Source: Spongilla lacustris
Lineage: Eukaryota > Porifera > Demospongiae > Spongillida > Spongillidae
DNA: 64,000 nucleotides
Direction: 5' to 3'
Assembly (NCBI GenBank): GCA_949361645.1
Contig: OX442415.1
Coordinates: 7,715,573-7,779,572, forward strand
Shown: positions 57,953-64,000 of the stretch, piece after piece
Layout of the letters: the number at the start of each line of letters is the position of its first letter
Numbering within the stretch: position 1 is the first letter of the stretch
The notes under the pieces: model-generated
What the model saw: the letters and a program-made list of their open reading frames with translations, nothing else
What the model was told of the DNA's origin: nothing
The model's database searches: none
Translations under genes and position numbers: made by a program

Positions 57953-58827
57953 TATATTTCCAGCATACATCAGATCATAAAATACATGTATATAACCGCG
58001 CGTGCATGCACAACTGATACACTCCATAGAGTTTACGACCATGCAGTTTGGTAAGCGTGATGTACCCAATGTAACCAATGTATTGTGTTTCAAAAAGCTC
58101 AGTGAGTATTTTGTTCTTATTGGCTGTAACCCTTCACCTCCAGTTCTTTTTTTTGTTGTTGCCCAGTGAAATGAAAATATAGTTCCTGATCCGGATTAAT
58201 GAAAATTTTTCGATGGGGTATCAAGGGTGCATTGTTTTAATCACAACTGATCAATTAAACCTCAATTAATTCTGTCAGGGAATTGAGTCCGCCTCCTCCC
58301 TGGACTGTATTCCCTGGATGTACAATTTTTTTAGACGGACCGTGTTCCCTAGGGACTAACTCCGGTAGTTGGGTCCGGGGGGCACTGTATACATAGGTCT
58401 AATGGGAACTCACGCACGTGACCAAAAGCAATGAATAGCCAGGCTACCGCGTATGGTCGGGCTACGCCCAACTCCTGGTTGCCCATAGTACACTAGCAAA
58501 TCTGTGGTGAGCATATTTTGTATCTGCATGGGTTTTATGTATGCGTCATTCCCATGTGGGATCGAACGCTTCAGTTTCACTGTGTCCGTTTACGCTCAGG
58601 ACTAGTAAACATCAGGCGGGTCCCCAGACCAGACAATGATGTGTCCCGACTGCGACAGTGTGTTCTCGTTTCGGAAACAAGAAAGATAAAACACATACTC
58701 AGCCATGCATGCATGTGCAGTGACCAGTTATTGCAAAACAACTATGCTTTGCTGCTATAAAACGAGCGCTTTAACTGAGCTTGCTGCATGTACATCACAT
58801 TCGCAATTTTGTCTTTAAGTGGCTCAA

Positions 58828-59035
58828 ATATTGGGAGGATTTGGGGGCGCACAAAAAGCCACCCCAGGAGTGCAGAAGATAGCCGATACGGTGAGACAAA
58901 TATCTTTAATTAAGCTCCTATATATATGGTATCACAAGGTTTGTGCATGCCCTGGTTCAGGTGAAAGCTGACTATGAGAAAAAAGCCAGCCAAGTATAGT
59001 TGCTGGCACCAACTATATACAGGATTACGGTAAAA
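58828..59035 (+). pseudogene. Cystatin (stefin-like) pseudogene copy b
   Basis: Exon 1 (58828-58890) aligns with the others (GGFGGAQKATPGVQKIAD), but the start codon is ATA. Exon 2 begins correctly at 58961 (VKADYEKK) but has lost about 45 bases, and a TAG precedes the VAGTNY stretch. No third exon was found. Confidence 0.7.
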
Positions 59036-59044
59036 ATCTTTTGT

Positions 59045-60495
59045 GCATGTGTAGTCTCGCGCGCGCGCCTTCGGCGCCCTTCATCTCCGGTTTTTTTTTG
59101 TTGTTGCCCAGTGAAATCATAGATTGAAGAATATATACCTGGATACGAAACGCGGAGATAATTCGAAATGATCCGCGTTTCGGCACGTGACACATTTGGT
59201 GTAATAAACTTATATAGAGATAGCCTACCAAGGGCCGAAACTGACTTGCGATAATACGAGCGATACAGGAGACGAATACGGACAGTAAGATACCTGAAAC
59301 ACAGCCTTTTAACGAGTTGCTTACAACTTCCGATACCGTTGGTCCGTTGCTTTCAATACATTTTGCTGTGGCCGGATTAGGTTCGGCTATTCTAGCTTGT
59401 CTACATCACCCAAGAATAAAAGCGCATTCAGCTAGAGAGAGAGAGCTTACAGATGTTTCAAACAGGCACGTTTGATGGAATTGCCGCCTATTTGGAAACG
59501 CTTTTTCTGTCATTGGTCTGCAGTCGGATCATCAATCGCACTTATACAAGGCATTTGTTCAATCAGCTAATACACAACTTTAAATGCATTCCCTACAACT
59601 GATCATAGTAACTGCGTAGATGTGTCTAAGTGCTATCTAGCTTGCACTGACCGTGCAAGAGATGTACCGAAACATATATATCGGTCCAGGGACGATTTAA
59701 TGAAAATAACCCGCACAACTATATAACTTCTATAAGACATTTGCATAACGTTGGTCCATGGACCTTTGGCTGTATGCGTTCCACAGAACAACTCTTTCTG
59801 AACATTGAAAAACAAATTTGGACTTTGTTGCGTGTGTCTAATAATAACTCACACACTATGTTCCGAAACACGATGGGTCCGCGACCTGTTCACCAGGCAG
59901 TTGTACCCACATGCTAAAGCCCCTTACAACGGCTATACGTTCGTTCCACAGAGGGAATAGCGTAATGCTTTACTTTATAAATGAATGGCTGGATGTATCT
60001 CTAAGGTGAGATATGTATATATATGTTCCGAAGAGGCGGAAATACTTAGTGAATTGCATGAACAATAGTTACTAACCTGGGAAGCAAGATCAGTGGGAGT
60101 ACGAAGAATGCATAAGATTTTTCTCTTAAACAGCAGTGAAAGTAGGGGGAAAAGCGTAATCTACAAAAGGATTAACCGAAACACAGTTCAATTCAAAGTG
60201 TTGACAATTCAATGGATCACGTGACGCGTTTCGTATCCAGGTATTCTTCAATCTATGGTGAAATCAACCCAAGCGAAAATAGTGTCTGATCCTGATCAAT
60301 GAAAATTTAAGATGCATTGGGTATCAAGGGGTATAGAAGGGTATAAGTGGGATTTAAGTGGGCTATCAAGATGAGGTACATTGTAAAATCAAACCTCAAT
60401 TCTGTCCGCAGGGAATTGAGTCCGCCTCCTCCCCGGACTGTAGCCTCTGGATGTACATTTTTTTTAGACGGAACGTGTTCCCTATGGAGTTGGGT

Positions 60496-60528
<33 letters not shown>

Positions 60529-60586
60529 CGTATTCCCTGAGGGTTTACGGACTGAATCGTTGTCGCGGACTATATACCCTATGACA
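59045..60586. mobile_element. Palindrome-array element D2 (right part), interrupted by element R
   Basis: GCCTTCGGCGCCCTTCATCT and GTTGCCCAGTGAAATC lead into element R. Afterwards GTGAAATCAACCCAAGCGAA, TATAAGTGGGATTTAAGTGG and the right array (60408-60545: GGGAATTGAGTCCGCCTCC, 29 G, GGACCGTATTCCCT) end in TATACCCTATGACA at 60586 followed by CCGG. The left half is absent. Confidence 0.68.
59118..60257. mobile_element. R: TIR element inserted in D2
   Basis: CATAGATTGAAGAATATATA, CCTGGATACGAAACGCG on the left and CGCGTTTCGTATCCAGG, TATTCTTCAATCTATG on the right. GTGAAAT is duplicated at both ends (59111-59117, 60258-60264). D3 at 63143-63160 shows the uninterrupted site CAGTGAAATTAACCC. No intact ORF. 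Part of the interior is related to 6690-6960. Confidence 0.78.
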
Positions 60587-61525
60587 CCGGCCTTCACCAT
60601 ATGATGAAAGTGATATGGTTGCGCCGCTCTTGCGAAGTTTGACTTTTCGCTCTTGCGAGCCGGCGCTGTATCTTAAAATATTCTTAGCGCAAGGTTAGTG
60701 ATCATTATAGTCAGTATTGTGATGACCATGCGGGTTTTCTCGCCAATTTTTTTGCCTAGTAATTTATAAATCTGCGACGGTAAAATAAATGCAAGTATAC
60801 ATACAACAGCGTTGCATCGCGGCATATCTATATGGTGAATTAAGTGGTTACTCGTACACAGGTGCATGTCTGTGTGCGCTTCCAGATATCTTTTAGAAAA
60901 GACCTAGCATGCACTGTCACTAATTGCAGTAGTAAATGCACGACCTTTCTTATTCAGATATGACAGAAACCTATATTTGTCTTGAACCTGCGGCTTACAT
61001 GTGAGGTAAAAATCGTATCATCTTTGTTATAATTCCCTTTTCAGTATTTCCCTCTGTATAATTGAAGTATTGTGCTAGCACTTCTATAGACTGCTTCCTA
61101 TATTGAACAGTGTAGTTATTAATATGTGCTTTTGCTGTTTTTTAATCACAATTGTACTATTCAGTATAAGATCAATAAAAAAAGTTTAAAATATACGATG
61201 CAGGCTTTGGCTAGGTTTAGCCCTTCCTTACGATTTATGAAAACATCATACGTTATTACTACTGTTCATTTAGTAAATACGATAATTCCTATAATTCCAG
61301 GAAAGGTATCGTACTTGTGAATTACGTGAACGTACATGTTTACATAACGGAAAAATATATTCATTTCGTCCCGAGCATACTCGCATGATTCTGAGGAATG
61401 GATCGATGCATGAATTTCAAAAAGTTATTGCAAAACAACGATGCTTTGCTGCTATAAAACGAGCGGTTTAACTGAGTTTGCTGTATATCACATTTGTAAT
61501 TTTGTCTTAAATTTAAATGGCTCAA

Positions 61526-62261
61526 ATGTTGGGAGCATTTGGGGGCCCTCAAAAAGCCACCCCAGAAGTGCAGAAGATAGCCGATAAGGTGAGACAAATA
61601 TCTCCTAATTAAGCTCCTCCGGTACCACAAGGTTTGTGCATGCCCTGGTTCAGGTGAAAGCTGACTATGAGAAGAAGCAAAAAAGGCATTTCAAGCAATT
61701 CGTGGCTGAGACTTATACTAGCCAAGTAGTTGCTGGCACCAACTACAGGATTACGGTAAATTTGTTTGTGCATGCATGTGTAGCCTACCAAGGGCGTACG
61801 CTGTAATCTAGTATAGGTGAATGTGCTTTTGAGGTTCGTGTTGATAACAACGAGCAAATAGAGCTGGTCGTGTACAAGGACGACCTAAAGGGAAATCTCG
61901 TGCTTGTACACGAACAGGAATCAGAAAACAGAAATGACCATATGAGGTCATATGAGGTCATATGAGGCCATATGAGGTCACACCAGAAAACAAAATAGTA
62001 GCCATGGGCAACCCACAACAAGTACAGAATTTTTTCCTTAACATGTTTTGTTTCCTTGCTTTTTACACCCTCCAATTCCAAGGGCGTACGCTGTACTTGC
62101 ATCTAGCATATTTTCAGTATATATATACAATGTATATGCGTGCATGTTCTTTCGTATGTATATTAATCATCATTCCGTGTATATAGGTTCGTGTTGATAA
62201 CAACGAGCAAATTCAGCTGGTCGTGTATCAGGACCTCAGGGGAAATCTCGCGCTCCAATGA
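61526..62261 (+). CDS. Cystatin (stefin-like cysteine protease inhibitor), copy c, with two alternative last exons
   Basis: Exon 1 (61526-61588) MLGAFGGPQKATPEVQKIAD-K, exon 2 (61654-61755) VKADYEKKQKRHFKQFVAET then YTSQVVAGTNYRIT, both phase 0 with GTGAGA/GTAAAT donors and TTCAG acceptor. Two homologous last exons follow: 61834-61965 (VRVDNNEQIELVVYKDDLKG, longer tail, TGA at 61963) and 62187-62261 (VRVDNNEQIQLVVYQDLRGN, TGA at 62259). Either gives a 79-98-residue protein, near the usual 98 of stefins. The inhibitor hallmarks are Gly near the N-terminus and QVVAG. There is no signal peptide, so it is probably cytosolic and inhibits papain-family cathepsins. The usual second hairpin Pro-Trp/Leu-Pro is not obvious. 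Confidence 0.82.
61938..61982. repeat. 10-base tandem repeat
   Basis: Four copies of CATATGAGGT(C) inside and just after the longer cystatin last exon; the stop codon of that exon arises within the repeat. Confidence 0.85.
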
Positions 62262-62679
62262 ATTGAACGTATCATCACTGGTCACAGCGCTAGCGTAGCT
62301 TATATCTCATCATAAGATCGTATTTTGCATATTTGAAAGATGTGAACGATTAAGTGTAACTGTACCGTTCGTATCGACGTGAATGAAAGGATACAAGAAA
62401 GGAGCCCAAGAGCTGCATAATTTTGTACAATCAATCACCCGCATGCTTGAGTTCCAACTCGACTAAATTAAAGCTGGGTATATTCATTTTACGCCTTGGA
62501 AGCAAATTTCAGCTAATCGCGCGTCACCGTCATTTATTTCTAGATAGAGTCCACAGGCTCTCCGACTGCGGAAAAATAAGCAATATTCATCATGGAGTTG
62601 GGAAAGCTGTTAGTATGCACATGCAGCGCGACCGTACCGCTTTAATCCATCGATATCGATCTACATGTATCGTGACCGG

Positions 62680-63345
62680 TGTCATAAGGTATAAGGTCGG
62701 GGACAATTTTACGTATTCCCTAAGGAAATATGGTACCCCCCCCCGGGCCCACCCCCCCCCCCCCCCCGGACTCAAATCCCTAGAGAATACCGTCTCCGGA
62801 CCGAGTTCACTGGCTGTACGTAACCAATTAAACGGACTCAATTCCCTAGGGAATATACCCGTACCGCGCGTGCATGCACACAGTGATACATTCCATAGAG
62901 TTTACGACCATGCAGTTCGAAGCGTGATGTGCCCAATGTAACCAATGCATTGTGTTTCAAAAACTGAGCATTTTGTCTTTATTGACTGTAACCGTGCAAG
63001 CTTGCCTGCGTAGGCGGTGCATCGCTCCTTAAGGGGGCCTGGGAGTAGGGGGGGGGGGGGGGGGGGGGGGGTAGGAGGGCCACTCCCTCCAGTCGTCTTG
63101 CGCGCGCGCCTTCGGCGCCCTTCATCTCCTGTTCTTTGTGTTGTTGCCCAGTGAAATTAACCCAAGCCAAAATAGTGCCTTATCCGGTTGAATGATGGGG
63201 TATATCAAGGGATATAGAAAGGTATAAGTGGGGTTTAAGTGGGGTATCAATGCGGTATACATGTAGTTGAGGTACATTGTTTTAATCAAAATCAGACCTC
63301 AATTCTGTCCGCAGGGAATTGAGTCCGCCTCCTTACTCATATGGA
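62680..63345. mobile_element. Palindrome-array element D3
   Basis: TGTCATAAGGTATAAGGTCG follows CCGG (62676-62679). The left array (62700-62860) alternates GGTACC(C)n and TCCCTAGGGAAT-type palindromes. The middle shares CGCGCGTGCATGCACA, CATAGAGTTTACGACCATGC and TTGTTGCCCAGTGAAAT with D1 and D2. The right array starts GGGAATTGAGTCCGCCTCC at 63313 and breaks off at about 63335. A 24-base G run (63048-63071) sits in the middle. Confidence 0.68.
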
Positions 63346-63349
63346 GAAA

Positions 63350-63770
63350 TGGCCCATACATAGGCGGTCATCATGCTTTTATTTTTAAATTGAATTTTAA
63401 ACACATTTATAATTTAGTATAAATCGGTCTGATTGTGAATCTGTGTTTTATATAATTATGACATTAACCATTCGTGTAGTAAAATCAAGACAAAAAATTA
63501 ATTTCTACCGCGCATAATTTATTCATAAACAATATGTCATAACGTAATACCTTGCGTCATCTGGGATTAAGTTACAGTTATTGCGTACGTTAACTGTTAA
63601 TTGCAGATGAATTATTAACGATAATACACAATCGTAGCTTTGGAGATGTGGAGGCAGCAATAAACGGATTGCCCTGCATGATTTCAACTTCTGAGATTCA
63701 AGTGTTTTGGTGAGTATACTGTGTGAATTTAGTATGTGCAGAACAGGCATATATTCGATGCAGTGAAGGG
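63350..63770. other. No gene recognised
   Basis: AT-rich, with no recognisable coding segment. Confidence 0.4.
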
Positions 63771-63779
63771 GGAGGAGAT

Positions 63780-64000
63780 ATGGCCTTCTCCCTATACTAG
63801 TACTGTATGGAATTCTCCCTGTACTGTTGGCCTTCTCCCGGACCGTTAATTGCCCGTCTCCTTATACTGTTGGTCTTCTTCCTGTAGTGTTAGACTGGTG
63901 GCCTTCTCGCTATACTGTTGGCCTGCTCCCTATACTGTTGGCCTGCTCCCTATACTGTTGGCCTTCTCGCTATACAGTTGGCCTTCTCCCTATACTGTTG
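63780..64000. repeat. 20-base minisatellite running off the window
   Basis: About ten units of TATACTGTTGGCCTTCTCCC with substitutions, becoming more regular toward the right edge. Confidence 0.92.

Larger units (their letters stand above)
55148..58395. mobile_element. Palindrome-array element D1, disrupted by a Tc1/mariner-like insertion
   Basis: The left end GACCGGTACCGTTAGGGAAT is degenerate. The left array at 55160-55282 alternates CGGTCC and TTCCCTAGGGAA-type palindromes and contains 31 C (55252-55282). After the insertion (55290-57952) the element resumes: AACCGCGCGTGCATGCACAA, CCATAGAGTTTACGACCATG, GTTGTTGCCCAGTGAAATG, then a right array at 58275-58385 (GGGAATTGAGTCCGCCTCC, GTTCCCTAGGGACTAACTCC). 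The right terminus is missing. Confidence 0.65.

Noticed and set aside
1..64000. tRNA, rRNA and other structured RNA genes
   Set aside because: I scanned for A/B-box-like and conserved rRNA words and saw none convincing; a covariance-model search would be needed to exclude them.

Overview
The window is eukaryotic nuclear DNA from an early-branching animal, most likely a marine sponge. The evidence is short GT-AG introns, animal gene families (Notum-like esterase, EF-hand calmodulin relative, stefin-type cystatins, Rab-like GTPase, PPPDE-like protein), very many TACATGTA and GCATGC words, and RT-type and tyrosine-recombinase retroelement fragments of kinds I associate with sponges and cnidarians. 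The species cannot be fixed from sequence alone. Gene density is low. Most of the window is transposon DNA, much of it nested.

Layout. 0.1-3.1 kb: minus-strand gene with a Notum/pectin-acetylesterase domain, a transmembrane segment and a cytosolic stretch that leaves the window. 3.3-6.1 kb: broken retroelement tails in both orientations. 8.5-11.7 kb: a Ty3-like integrase remnant split by a hAT-like element that itself holds a second hAT element. 12.3-20.4 kb: an 8-kb stack of nested elements (M1 carrying A, P1, P2 and N) placed just upstream of a calmodulin-like gene (20.9 kb). The paralogous locus at 44-45.5 kb lacks this stack and shows the empty site. 21.9-25.3 kb: another stack (Q1 carrying C, which carries B). 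25.5-27.6 kb: a transketolase pseudogene fragment, a foldback element and a frameshifted PPPDE-like gene. 28.9-30.4 kb and 42.5-44.2 kb: a duplicated block. 36.1-38.1 kb: a satellite with a 143-bp period and a CACGTG motif in each unit. 41.3-43.6 kb and 49.4 kb: tyrosine-recombinase fragments. 47.7-48.8 kb: GT-rich and poly-G tandem repeats. 49.1 kb: a Death-domain-like exon. 51.0-52.9 kb: a minus-strand six-exon Rab-like gene with degenerate G3 and G4 motifs. 54.4-62.3 kb: three cystatin loci, of which only the last looks functional, interleaved with transposons. 63.8 kb to the end: a 20-bp minisatellite.

The most unusual signal is a family of mobile elements (A, B, C and D copies). They begin TGTC(A), end (T)GACA, and sit between CCGG duplications. 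Their ends carry arrays of alternating palindromes, one centred on CCGG and one on CCTAGG. The flanks of the palindromes differ completely between elements but are uniform within each element. One element (B) carries an integrase-type H2C2 zinc-binding exon pair. An assembly gap of 200 N lies inside one of the arrays.
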